Assembly: GCA_019914945.1 (NCBI GenBank)
Contig: CM034105.1
Location: forward strand, 6,014,001 to 6,078,000
Length of the DNA stretch: 64,000 nucleotides
Direction: 5' to 3'
DNA from: Typha latifolia
Lineage: Eukaryota > Streptophyta > Magnoliopsida > Poales > Typhaceae
The translations under genes and the position numbers were made by a program. The notes beneath the pieces were generated by a model. That model did not search any database, had not been told where the DNA came from, and was given only the letters and a program-made list of their open reading frames with translations. Shown in pieces: positions 36,300-48,200 of the stretch. Every line of letters starts with the position of its first letter. Positions within the stretch are counted from its first letter, which is position 1.

Positions 36300-37150
36300 A
36301 CTCAATTGCATGGGCCAATACATTTTTGGGAAGTTTGATGAGCAACCGGATTGACGAGGCCCGGTTCGCTTTGGAAGTTTGGGCTTGCTTCACGGAGATG
36401 GTCAAAGCATCTCGATTGATCTAGATTGGTTGAACCAGAGGTGGAAATCTGACCAAAAGATGAAATCAACTATGGCGGCAATGATACGAGGAATCTGGAA
36501 GGAGCATAACCAAAGAATTTTCCAGAGTAAGTGCTTGACTTAGGCTAGTAAACAACCGTGCTAGCTCAGAAATATATGAAGGATAATGAAAGTCGATGAC
36601 GCCAGAAGAATGTAACTATTAAAATATGTTGGGATTGCCTTCAGTTATTGTTGATGGCTCATTCAAGGTAGGAGATTATCACGGCGGAGCCGGATTCATC
36701 ATCCGAGATGAGAATGGCCTCCTTTTTTAGGCGGCAGCGAAACGAACTATAGCAGATTCTGTTGGCTACATTGAGGTCTGGGCACTACAAGTTGGGCTAA
36801 GAGAAACATGTGGGAGATTGGAATAGGTGATGCACTATTAGTAATTAGAATTTTCCAAAGTGAGGACAACTGTCCGAGTCCGTGGCGCCTAGTGGGGCAG
36901 TTCATAACTGCTTCACTATGTTGACGTCCTTCAAGAGGATCAAGTTCCTCTATATTTATAAGGAACGGAACAGAGCGGCCGATTGGTTAGGTAAACTTGA
37001 AAGACTATCATCCTTGGGGAGACAGCAGAGTAATTCGAATAGGATCCCCTTGGAGTTGGTGACCATTTGTATTATGAAAGAACGGGCAATGAATTGGGCC
37101 ATGATGTAAACTTTAGGCGAGTTTTCAGCTCCTTCTAATAAAAAAATAAA
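36300..37150 (+). mobile_element. 5'-truncated LINE tail with RNase H, opposite strand
   Basis: A second, more decayed LINE lies on the plus strand. IRGIWKEHNQRIF near 36486 is the linker before RNase H. VIVDGSFKVGDYHGGAGFIIRDENG near 36645-36720 is the RNase H start with its Asp. IEVWALQVGLRE near 36770 supplies the Glu region, and IKFLYIYKERNRAADWLGKL near 36940 is the C-terminal part. In-frame stops occur. The A-rich end near 37137-37150 may be the old poly(A). Its 5' border is uncertain and abuts the 5' end of the minus-strand LINE, so the two are head to head. Confidence 0.75.
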
Positions 37151-38699
37151 TTGACAAGATCCGTAGGACCCATTGGTCTACTGTAGTAGGCAAGGCTCAT
37201 GGGCCCAATGGTTATAATTACTAGAACATTGTGGGTCAATTGTTGTGTGAGACTTACTTCAGTTTCAGTGCACTTGTGTATTACATGTTGATTGGGAAAG
37301 AACTCATGTTGCCTTAATTCTTAAAGTTCCGAACTCTGTAGTTGTGAAAGAATTTAGATATGTCTCTTTGTAATGTGATTTATATATTGTTAGCTATTGT
37401 AATAGATTTAGTAATACTCCTAAGTGCATGAATCTGTTAAGTAGATTGGGGAACAACTGAACAAGTATCAATTCCATAAGTATTTGTTTAAGAATTATGA
37501 ATATTTAGAAATTTTAAAAATAATTTTAACCTAGTTAGAGCATGTGATTTTGGTTTGAGATTTAATTCCCTTTTTTTTTAAAATCTACCAATTTGAATAA
37601 CTTAAAGATTGGAAACCGCTATCATATACATAAAAATTAGCCTCTTATGCTTCTATCAATCTTTTGCATATTCTATAATCATTAGAAAATAAATATACCC
37701 TAAAAATTGGATAATTTAGCAAGAAACTTAATGCAATTTTTTTAGTTCTATCTCAAATTAAGTCATAAATGATCCTAGCATTCATATTGTGAAGGAATCC
37801 TTCCAAGATCAACTTGAATCTAAGTAGATTTAAGAGTTAAATTACATATATTTTAATTTATTTATACATTAAATAAAGCATAGGATAAATGTATATTTAT
37901 GTGAGACATAATCCATCTAAACCAATACATCTCAATTAATCGAAAAATCGGGCATGAAATTAAAGGTGCAAAACAAAGTAGAAACTTAAGAGAGCGACTC
38001 TAAGCAACTTTAGACTAAAACCCTCTAAGAGAAGGTGCTCAAAAACTTGCATACGACTTTTTTGTAATAAAATTACGGTTTACACACTATATTTTTACTA
38101 TTTATAAATCGAGCCTTATGATTTACATATGAAAAGTAGATTTTCATATCTTTTAATTCATATATATAGCTCAATACTTAATTCCTCTTGGACAAATTAT
38201 TGAAGTTGATCTTTATTTTTTCTTAAATGAAAAGAAAATTTCATAGTAATTTCCAGACCGAGAAGAAGTTGCAGAAAAATAAATATCTTTTTGTAAATTG
38301 GCAAATGTGATCAAAATAATTATTTTATGTTTAGATATCATGTGATGAGCATATGCATAAGTTGAGTATCAGGTTCTCATGCATATACAGTATTTTTAGA
38401 TTTATTATACCTTATCTAAAAGAGGTATAGAAGAATTAAAAAACAAATTACTTGGAGCCATCTTTGATTATTTTGGAGAGTCTCTAATTGAACAATCCTG
38501 AGTGTTATTGAGATTAAAAATCTATCACGGGAATTATCATAGAATCTAGCTAGCAAAATTTGGGTGTTATTATTATTATTTTCAATAAGCAAGGGTTTGG
38601 AAAATTGGGCTTAGGATTTATATATAGCTTTTTCAAATTGATATTAGAGTGAGACTCTTATTATAGAGAGAGATTTTCTAGGCAATAGATTTTCATAGA
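37151..38699. other. AT-rich intergenic DNA
   Basis: No coding frame or defined repeat is recognised. It leads into a copia remnant, so part may be decayed retrotransposon. Confidence 0.4.
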
Positions 38700-40012
38700 G
38701 ATAGTCAATCTTTTTTTTAGGAATGTTATTATCTAAAAGGTTCTAAGCCAAAGTTACTACCATTGCAGAGAGTAAGGACATTGATTAAATAAAAATTGAA
38801 CAACTTGTGAAAAAGTTATAAATCTTTGAGTCTACTCTTTTCAAACCTTAAAATTAATCTAAAGTTATATAAGAACTGAAAATTACTCTAAAATTAATCC
38901 AAAGTTGATGGCCTTGTTTATAAATGGATTTAATAAGTTATATAAGAACTGAAAATTTTGAGAAGAAAAATTTTTTTGAAAAGAAGAAAAATGTTGAGGT
39001 TCAAACTCTAGGGTAGGCAATCATGGTTCAAATAAATAAATAAATAAATAAGAATCAAAAAAGAAAAAAAATCAATATTTTGAATGTGAGGATTTTAGAC
39101 ATATTGCTTAGGAATGTACAAATTGTCTGAAAATGAAAGGTAAAGCTATAAATGCTATTTGGGATGAACTGAGATGCATATCTACTAGTTAGACTTGTGA
39201 TTCTATAGTCTAAATGAATAAGATTTGGATCGTTCTAATAGAGATGATTCAAAACTGTAAAAATCTATAATAAACTATATTAGAAGTCATATAAGTTGAA
39301 GAAACAAATGTCAAATTTTGACAAAGCTTAAAGGAGTGAAATTGGAAAGAATCAAATTGAAGAAAAGTACAAAAAAAGAGCTTGAAAAAGTGATCAAGAT
39401 TACTTATAGATTGAGGAACTCACAAGCAAATGAAAGGAACCTAAAATTGAACAAAAATTGTTGTCTAAAGAAATAACCTTTTTGAAGAAGCAAAACTAAA
39501 ATTAATGAGATTTTGGATGCCCAAATTCTAAGCAAAGATAGATATGATTTAGGTTATGCAGCAAATACCAAAAATAATAAGATTATGTTTATTTCTACAA
39601 GATTCAAGAAGCAGGAAGAAGGAAAAATAAAGTTAGACACTTCCAATAGAACCATTAAAAAGGCTCCAAAGAACAACTACTTACCTTCATGGTGAGCCCT
39701 ATCTAAAGAGAGATACACTCTAAATATTTATTTTTGAAACCTAAATTTCAATCGTACTTACTTTCATTGCTCCATAGTAGGCATATTAGATATAAATATA
39801 AATTGTTGCACAAACTAGACATGCATTCATTTATGGGTTTAGAACTAAATCCAGTAATCTTAGGTGCTATGTAAGTCATACAACCCTAAAAGCTTTATAT
39901 TCTAAGATGTGGTATCTAAATTCTTAGCACATGTTAGGGGATAGACCATTATTTACTATTTTAGAAGATTATGAAGGTGACTTTTGGAGATGGAAATACT
40001 AGTTTACTGTTT
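38700..40012 (+). pseudogene. Degraded copia-type Gag and protease remnant
   Basis: Translated pieces follow Ty1/copia order. RFxAKVTTIAESKDID appears near 38750-38800. A zinc knuckle YFECEDFRHIAxEC lies near 39075-39120, with a stop inside it, followed by KMKGKAINAIWDEL. The line LDAQILSKDRYDLGYAANTK is near 39513. The pre-protease pattern WYLNSxxxHMLGD and VTFGDGNT lies near 39910-39990. The protease DSG is changed to NS plus stop. Several frameshifts and stops occur. No integrase or reverse transcriptase follows before the LTR-like DNA at about 40030. Confidence 0.65.
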
Positions 40013-40029
40013 CAAATACAATTTCTATT

Positions 40030-40412
40030 TAGGGTGGAACAAAGAACAAATTCGAGGGAGATACAGAGACTCATTTAGCTAAATTTATTAGTTTGTTTCT
40101 ATTCGGTTTTGGTTTATATTAGGATTTTTTTTATTTTATTCTCTATAAGTATGGTTTTATAGCTTATATCTTAGGCATACTTTAGAATTAAATAAATTTA
40201 TCTTCTTCAATCTTTATGTCTCTCTTCCTCTAACTTTCTCCCTATTATCTAGTAAATCATTTTCTTCCTTCTTGCACTTCTCTTAGCGACTTTCACCTTC
40301 ACCATGATGGTACTCTTTCTCACCGTATGCAACCCTATAAAAGCCATTGGCATGAGTATAAGTTAACTATAACTTTCAACAATCTATTGCATCCATAAGT
40401 CACCACCATTAT
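40030..40412 (+). repeat. LTR-like DNA, left part, split by a solo LTR
   Basis: Contains 'ctctataagtatg' and an AT-rich then CT-rich stretch typical of an R/U5 region. It continues at 43374 after the inserted family 2 LTR and ends at a primer-binding-site-like sequence at 43537. The left border is unclear. Confidence 0.45.
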
Positions 40413-40688
40413 TGTAACAACCTAAAACTTAAAAAAAAATTAATTCTGTTATGGGCACGACGTTTCAGCCAGCATCATGCCCATGCAAAAGGGAGTTGCA
40501 TGAGGGTGCCACGCACCCCTAGCGTCGTCGCAGCCATCCGGCTACGGCCAGCTAGCTGTGAGGGCCCCAGCGTCGCCGCAGCCGTCGTCAACCCCCCCCC
40601 CCCCCCAACCACCTCTCTCTCTCTTTCTTTCCCCCTCTACCGACATTAGCTTGCAACCGTTGCCGCCGCCTCGACTGACGCAGTGAGC

Positions 40689-40724
<36 letters not shown>

Positions 40725-43368
40725 CCACTCGCTTGCACTCTTGGGCTCGGGCTCACCGAAGCCGAGCCACCGGCGAGAGGTTGGCTGCGGGCTGGCCACC
40801 AGCTGCCAGTTCCCTTCCCGCCGGCGCCAAGTCCTCCTCCTCTTTTCCTTTCTTCCTCTCTTCTTCTTCTTCCTTCTTTCTTCTTTCTCTTTCTTCTTTT
40901 TCTTTCTTCCTTCTTCTATTCTTCTTCTCTCTTAGCTCATTCTTCTGCTTCTGCAACAGTGCTGGGCTAAGCCCAGCACTGGTGACATTGCTTTTATTAT
41001 CTATTTTATTTTATGTTTATTTATTTATTTAATTAGGTATTAATTTCTCAATTAATGCAGATAAATTATTTAGATATTAATTATGTTCATAATATATATA
41101 TATATATTCTTCAACATGATGATTATTAATTTTAATTAGTATAATCAATGATTAATTAGGTTATAACTATTACATATAAATATAGATAATACTTTTATTT
41201 ATTTATTTATTTATATTAGATTTATGCATTTTAAGTAATTTTAACAATTTATTGTATATTATTGTGTGTAGAATAAGATACTTAGTCTTGTTAATTTATT
41301 TATTTATTTATTATTTTGTGTAAATACTATATATAATTTTTGATTAATCAAAATAGACTAAGAATTATAAATTTATTATAAAATAGATCTTATCTATACT
41401 TATATCTTATTTATAATTATTTAGCTTTTACTTTATAATTATATATTTAGAATATTATAAATAAAAAGAAACAAACCTTTCTCCTTATATTATAACTAGC
41501 ATTTTATGATAATAATATAATTTAGTATTTGAATTGTATCTATAATATAGACCTAGTTATGTAATTAAAAATAAAAGAGAAGTGATTCTAAACCTAATAA
41601 ATAGTTATATTTTACTTGAATTAATTCTAATTAGATAAATGACTAACTTCATGGTACTTAAATATTTTCAAACCCCGAACCCCCTCATGTGAGACCCCGT
41701 GAACCCTAACGATGAGTTGATGTTTGACTAACAGACATGAGAGATGCATGATTCGTGTCTTCTTATCAGACTGTGAGTAGTCTTATCTCCTAGACGTCTT
41801 TCTCAAATTATGATATATTATATATTATGTACATGCATATTTTGTCCTCCAGCATGATTATATGACTTTATATAAAGATGATTTCAGTCAAGCATATTTT
41901 ATCATGCATTTGATTAAGCTGATCTGGGATATGAGTACATTGGTGATATATAGAGATGATTGAAGATGATTATACTATTATGGTTTTATGTTGGGATAAT
42001 CTCTATCATAAGTATGCATGCGATAGACTAGCAGGAGTATGCATGTGTTAGATACATGGTTGAAGTCTACATTACATTATTTTTCTCTTGGCTTCTTTAC
42101 CACCTAAATTCTTGAGTTGCATGATCTATTACAGTACTGGATAAATGCATAGGATCTATAATGTATAGAAAATTATAAAAATACATGTGTATGTGATGTG
42201 ATGTGATAGCTAGAACAGTATCTGGTCCAGACTAGTACTGGACATACTCTTAGCGTATGGCAGAGTATGGTGATGGCTGCTGATTGTACTCTTAGCGTAT
42301 GACAGAGTACAATTATCATTGATATACCCTTAGCATATGGCAGGGTATGATTACTTTCTTCTGAGATACCCTTAGCGTATGATAGGGTATGATTTATCTC
42401 CAAAGATATTCTTAGTGTATGACAGGATATGCTCTGAGCTTGTGGCATAATGTGTATCGAGTTTGGGGCCGGGTACTGTAGTTCAGCATGATGGATGGTA
42501 TTCAGAGTTGAGACAGATGATTATGATAGTGAGAGATATGTTGATTATATCTGGCTCTGACATATACAATTATCTAGTAGTTGGCATGCATCATGCATCA
42601 TCATTGATGTGATTAGTATTATTGAATCGTGATTGTTATATATCATATGTTATTATATTCAGTGATGTTATAGTATAATTTCATCATTAGATATATTTAT
42701 GATTGAGGATATAATATGCTCATTCATGATAATTAATTTCATTCATATATATGTCATTGAGAATACATATATACATACTCATACATGGTATCATGCTTCT
42801 TTCAGATTCATATTATTCAGTACATGATTTACTTTCTGTTTGGCATCACTAATTCGAGGTAAGGTCTATTCACGGAACCTTTTGTTCATGACTCTCTTTA
42901 TTTCTTTTTTAACTCCCTCAGATATATGATACGTGATAGCGACTTGAGATATCCCGATAAGATATTATAGATTGATGAACTGAGCTATAGGTGCGAGATG
43001 GTATGGATGATAGTTTGTATAGAAATTGGGTTGTATCATTGTTTGTTATATTTGTACTTTATTGTATCAAACGATGATTTATATAGTACATGTCAGATTA
43101 TAGTGTACTCTTGTATCAGTTGTTTAGTTGTATCTTAATGGTTTGTCGTGGCCTGTGTGGGTCCTACCAGATTATGTAGTGGTCTAGTGTATATTATTGT
43201 GGACTTGGATATTCATATATTAACATGTATTATTTGATGATGTCATGATTATATGTGCATAGGAGTGTATCTGTGCTTGACAAGTCCCGCCCGACCTGTT
43301 GCGTGTGTTGCGCGTGCTTTGTGGGCACGTGAGCGTGCACGTGCCCATGTCGGGCGGGGGACATTAAA
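40413..43368 (+). mobile_element. Family 2 long LTR, solo copy with perfect target duplication
   Basis: The copy runs from TGTAACAACC to GACATTAAA, where the last bases have drifted from GTTACA. It is flanked by ATTAT at 40408-40412 and ATTAT at 43369-43373. Length is 2956 bases with no internal domains, so this is a solo LTR left by LTR-LTR recombination. It matches 17184-20240 in order: terminal hairpin (40451-40484), poly(C) at about 40591-40606, CT tract (about 40690-40721), 25-base palindrome (40957-40981), AT-rich centre, hairpin array (42244-42430) and GC-rich right end. Confidence 0.85.
42244..42430 (+). repeat. Five tandem 25-base hairpin units
   Basis: Units are at 42244-42268, 42286-42310, 42324-42348, 42366-42390 and 42406-42430, spaced 38-42 bases. 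Each has 6-base arms around a near-constant 13-base loop, TTAGCGTATGGCA. The arm pairs are ATACTC/GAGTAT, GTACTC/GAGTAC, ATACCC/GGGTAT (twice) and ATATTC/GGATAT. Four units pair perfectly although arm sequence varies. The fifth has one G:T pair. Related units occur in the copy at 17184, near 19191-19253. Confidence 0.9.
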
Positions 43369-43373
43369 ATTAT

Positions 43374-43549
43374 CATGTAGCTGAGCCACCTTCATCGACT
43401 ACTTGACCTCCACTCCATCATCATCTGCACCATACAGTCAGCCTCCATTACTAGTCGCCTCATATCCTCAGGCATAGCCACATTCCACTATCATTCGCAT
43501 AACTTTTTAGAGTACCTAACTTAGGGTCATATTAGTTGGTATTAGAGCT
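43374..43549 (+). repeat. LTR-like DNA, right part, ending at a primer-binding site
   Basis: Continues the sequence broken at 40412 and ends before TGGTATTAGAGCT at 43537-43549, which resembles an initiator tRNA-Met primer-binding site. This orients the LTR on the plus strand. Confidence 0.5.
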
Positions 43550-44373
43550 TGAGCACCCCAAGTTAGTGATCCTTGGCCATCCTTAGGCTAGGTTATATCA
43601 AAATATTTTGTTTGTGAAAGGTTTAAAGGCAAATCTTTTAAGTGTTAGTTATTTTTGTGATTATAACTTTAAGGTTAAGTTCATTAAAAATAATTATCAT
43701 GGAGTTGGTGCCAGAAGTGGACTAAGATGTTATAATGTAACCTTAAAAGATACATATCTTTACCATAAAAAAATTAGGATATATTAATCACAAAGGACTT
43801 GTACAGATTATCTAAACATGAAGTGATTAGAGGAATTCTCAAGTTGAGTGAGATAACAAAAAATAGTTATGGACCTTGTTAGTTAGGAAAGCAAATTAAA
43901 TATCTCATAAAAGGATCAATACTTTTACGATTAAACGTTTTCTGTAATTTACTAAATCTTTGTGCTTGATGCTACAAAATGACCAGTCAAAAATTTTGGT
44001 CAGATTTAGATTTAATCATGGTAGATAGTTTGAGAATGAAAAATATTTGATATTTTTTATTCTTAAGGAATTAAACATAAATTTTCTGCCCCAATTACTT
44101 ATCAACAAAATAGGATAGTTAAAAGTAAGAATAAAATTATTCAAGAAATCATGTTTACATGCTCAAGGGGTGCTACAAAAGTTTTGAGTAAAAGCTGTGA
44201 ATATTGTTTTTCACATGATAAGCCCAGTGTGAGCAAACAATTTATGAACTTTGAAACGACAAAAAGCTATCGTAAAGTACTTTTAAGATTTTAGAAGTAA
44301 ATGTTTCATTCTTCATGGCAAAAGTAATAAAGTAATAAAGTGATATTTTTAGGATATTCTATAGTAAAGCCCA
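43550..44373. other. Probable decayed retrotransposon leader
   Basis: AT-rich, non-coding DNA after a primer-binding-site-like sequence. No gag frame could be recognised. Confidence 0.35.
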
Positions 44374-44414
44374 GTGTTAGGCTCTGATACAAATTGTTAT
44401 GTTCTGATACCACT
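44374..44414 (-). repeat. Copy of the gypsy primer-binding array outside its LTR
   Basis: These 41 bases, with two 20-base units around GGCTCTGATAC and TGTTCTGATACCA, match 50097-50137. The matching stretch is the start of the gypsy internal region next to its other LTR. Similarity stops abruptly to the left. It is not a target-site duplication. Confidence 0.7.
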
Positions 44415-45254
44415 TGATAAGTTCTCGAACTAAAGATAGGCTACGCAACGATTCCTTCAAGATCTGAATTTATTGCAGGAATCAGTCCACGCAACCGTGG
44501 GAAAATATTCGTCAAATATTTTCCGGTAGTCAAAAAATTACTAAGTGGATTAGATCTGTAACTTCCTGATCTATAACTTTCGTATTTACACCCTTTGCAA
44601 ATTCGAACTGCAACTGGGATGAAAATACGGAATAACGCGGGTGATGGTCGTGGTGACGGATGGAGTGGATGTTAGGGTTATGGATGGGTATGGAGATGAA
44701 GGTGGATTGTGGATGTGATTAAGGAATATAGACGAAGGGAACGAAGTGGTCAAGATCCAAAGAAGAGGGGTGGCTCAACAATCGAAGGAGATTAGAAGTT
44801 AGAAGAAACCTTACCAACTATAGATGTGGAAGGATGGTGAAGAGGGAGGAGGGAGGAGGGAGATTAGGGTAGATAGATGACAGAGAGGCAAGAAATCAAT
44901 ATTCTAAAAGCATAATGAAGTTGGCTGCCATCCACATATTTATAGAGGCTAGCCAACAAGTCCTAAAATAATATTAACCCTAATTCTAGAGGATTCTCGT
45001 CGATCACGTTCGAACGCGCCCGATCGCGTTCGAACGCACAAAAGACATTCTCTATATGTGCGAACGCAATGCAGGCATTCGAACGCGAGCATTCGACAGC
45101 ATTCGAACACACAATATGAGTTCTCTGTATTTGCGAACCTAATGCAGGCGTTCGAACGCGACCCCACTTGCGTTCGAATGCGACTTACATAAATTTTATT
45201 TTAATAAAAATAAATAACTAATGTAGTAAGAAAAGATCCTAACTAAATGTATTA
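44415..45254 (-). repeat. 3' LTR of the gypsy element
   Basis: Pairs with 50138-50955. In element orientation it begins TAATACATTTAG, where the sister LTR has TGATACATTTAG, and ends TTATCA. It contains the unusual 'cgttcgaacgc' palindromic repeats near 45005-45180. Differences between the LTRs are spread throughout, so the insertion is not recent. Confidence 0.85.
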
Positions 45255-45280
45255 GCCCACCATGCTTCCCCCACTTTGCC
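45255..45280 (-). other. Polypurine tract next to the 3' LTR
   Basis: In element orientation the purine-rich AAAGTGGGGGAAGCATGG lies just before the 3' LTR, where plus-strand DNA synthesis is primed. Confidence 0.6.
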
Positions 45281-45281
45281 C

Positions 45282-48200
45282 TCAAGGTGAAAAGTTGGGG
45301 AAACGCTCTAAGATATTAGTCTCCAACTCCCATGTCGCCTCATCGGATGGCTTACCAAGCCACTCAATTAGAATCTTCATCTCCAATTTAGTACCATGTC
45401 GTCGTCGACGTCTAGCAAGTACACGAACTAGCTCAACGATCTCTGTCTCCACCAATGGCTCTAGCAAAGCTGGTCCAACGATCTCATGATCTCCAATCTA
45501 CTCCCTTAGTAATGAAAAATGGAAGACATGATGCACTTTTGATCCTTCCGGTAGCTCCAAATGATATGCAACCGAACCAATACGCTCCAACACTCGAAAC
45601 GAATCAAAGTAGCGATGTGCTAACTTTTAGTTTTGCATCGGACGTAAAGTCACCTGTCGATACGGTTGCACCCTCACAAACACCCAATTGCCAATGTCAA
45701 ACTCCTACTCCATATGGCTATGATCATAAATTTGCTTAATGCAATTTTGAGCAAGTTTAAGATGAGCACGCAATCTCCTCAATGTGGCGTCTCTATCCAT
45801 TAAAGCTAAGTCCATCTCCATACGATCTGCAGATGCTACTAAATCATAAGCGCGTAACATCGGAGCCGTGTGTCTATACACCACCTCAAATAGAGTCATG
45901 CCAATGCTACTATGGTAGGCGGTGTAATAAGACCACTCCGCCCATGGTAAGAACTCCAACCATTGTCTGGACATCTCTCCAATAAAGCACCTCAAATACT
46001 ACTCAGTGCCTCAATTGACCACCTCGGTTTGGTCGTCTGTCTGTGGATAGTAGGCCGAACTGAAGTTCAATCGAGTCCCCTGCAATCTAAAAAACTCAGT
46101 CCAAAAGTCACTCATAAATACACGATCACGATCTGAGATAATCATGTGTGGCATGCCCATGTAACCGAGCAACTTCTCTAACAAAAATTTCAGCCATCGA
46201 CTTGGCTGAAAACTGATATGACAATACCGAAAAGTGCGCATACTTGCTTAATCTGTCAACCACCACAAAGATGACGGAATAACCATGTACCAGCGGAAGA
46301 CCCTCTATGAAATCCAAATAAATGTCTTCTCAAACACGGTCCGATATACGTAAAGGTTGTAGTAATCCGGCTGGTTTTAATGTGGTTGCCTTAGCCCTTT
46401 GACAGACTTCGCAAGCACGGGCAAAACTTCTCACATCCCGCCTCAATCCTATAAGTCCTCAAGACACCCTCATGACCAGCCTCTAGAGTTTGGTGGAAGT
46501 GCTCCAATAATTTTTTCCGTAATCCATCATTTGCGGGCACCCGAATGCATCCGCGGTCTAGCAGCAAACCGCCTCGATTCTCCAACTTTGGATGGCGCTC
46601 CGGATTATCGAACACCTCATGCAACAATCTCAAAACATCTGAATCAGATGTACATGCATACCTCAGCTCGTCAAGGAAGAGAAAGGTAGAAGAAGAATAG
46701 GCTGCAAGTTCGACGGTATCGGTTTGGCGTGATAGTGCATCCGTCGCTCTATTTTCCATTCCCTTCTTGTATTGTATTTCATAATCATACCCCAACAATT
46801 TTGTGACCCATCTCTACTGTGCCGAAATGTGTATACGTTGTCCCATAAAGTATGGAAGATTCCTTTGATCGGTTCGTATAATGAATGTCTACCAATCAAA
46901 TAAGGCCTCAACTTTATCACCGCATGCAGAATTGCTAACATCTTTCTCTCATAAGTCGATAATTGCTAAGATTTTTGTGACAAAGCCTTACTAAGATAGG
47001 CAATGGGATGCCCTTCTTGCATTAATACAGCTCTTATGCCAACACCCGACGCATCACATTCTATAATGAACTCTTTGGTAAAGTCTGATAGCACTAGAAT
47101 GGGTGCCGTCGTCATTGTTGTTTTTAGTTTTTCAAAGGTTGAAGAGTTCTTCTTCAACAAAGAAGTGAGAGGAGCAGCAATCTTGCCATATCTGGTAATG
47201 AATCGACGATAATATCCGGTCAGCCCCAAAAATCCTCTCAATCTTGTGGTAGTAGTAGGAATAGGCCAAGCGGTCATGCATGCAACTTTTTGAGGATCTG
47301 CCGCTACACCATCCGCTGAAATGATGTGGCCTAAATACTCCACTTGTGGTACTCCCCATGGGCACTTGGACTTTTTGATCTTCAATTGATTTTATTTCAA
47401 TAAATTCAGCACATCCTCCAAATACCGCCAATGCTCCAATTCAGTCATGTTATACACCAAAATGTCGTCATAAAATACCAAGACATATCTTCGCAATAGA
47501 TGCTGAAATATATTATTCACGAGGCCTTGAAAGGTAGCTGGAGCATTAGTGAGACCAAAAGGCATCACCCGAAACTCATAATGCCTATCCGGAGTTTGAA
47601 ACGCATTTTTGTGCACATCTGCCGAGTGAACTCTAATTTAATGATACCCGACCATCAAGTCAATCTTGCTAAATATTGTCGCCCCTACAAGCTCATCCAG
47701 CAACTCCTCAATAACTGGAATAGAATACCGGTCCTTGATAGTAATAGCATTTAGTGTCCGATAGTCGACACAAAAATGCCATGTCCCATCCTTTTTTTGC
47801 ACCAATAGCACGGTGGATGAGTATGAGCTATGACTTAGTTGAATGAGACCTTGCTCTAACATCTCAGCTATCATCATTGAGATAACTTCTTTTTGCACAT
47901 GTGGATACTGATATGGCCTCACGTTTGTCAGTGCATGCTTGGGTATAATCTCTATGCGATGGTTTGTCGCTCTCCTTGGTGGCAACTCTTGTGGCTCCTC
48001 AAACAGTCCAAAAAAGTTATCTAATAAATTAGACAATTCAATGATAGTACCTGAACTCGTTTGAGGCTTATCTCCTTCTAGTCCTAACTAAAGAAGATAG
48101 GCCAAATCATACGCACAAGGTAGCCCCACCATAGGCTGCATCACAGGAATCGATGAAAATCGAACACCATCCAGCCACACATCTTTGTTTAAATTTTATC

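Noticed and set aside
40500..40950. CpG-island-like promoter
   Set aside because: The GC-rich stretch belongs to the body of a solo LTR with a perfect target duplication and has counterparts in the sister copies.
42244..42430. CRISPR-like repeat array
   Set aside because: The repeats are themselves hairpins with varying arms, the spacers are short, and the DNA is a plant LTR.
42173..42448. 91-codon minus-strand frame with repeated CHTLRV/SYAKGIS segments
   Set aside because: The protein repeat is the translation of the hairpin array. The copy at 17184 does not preserve the frame.
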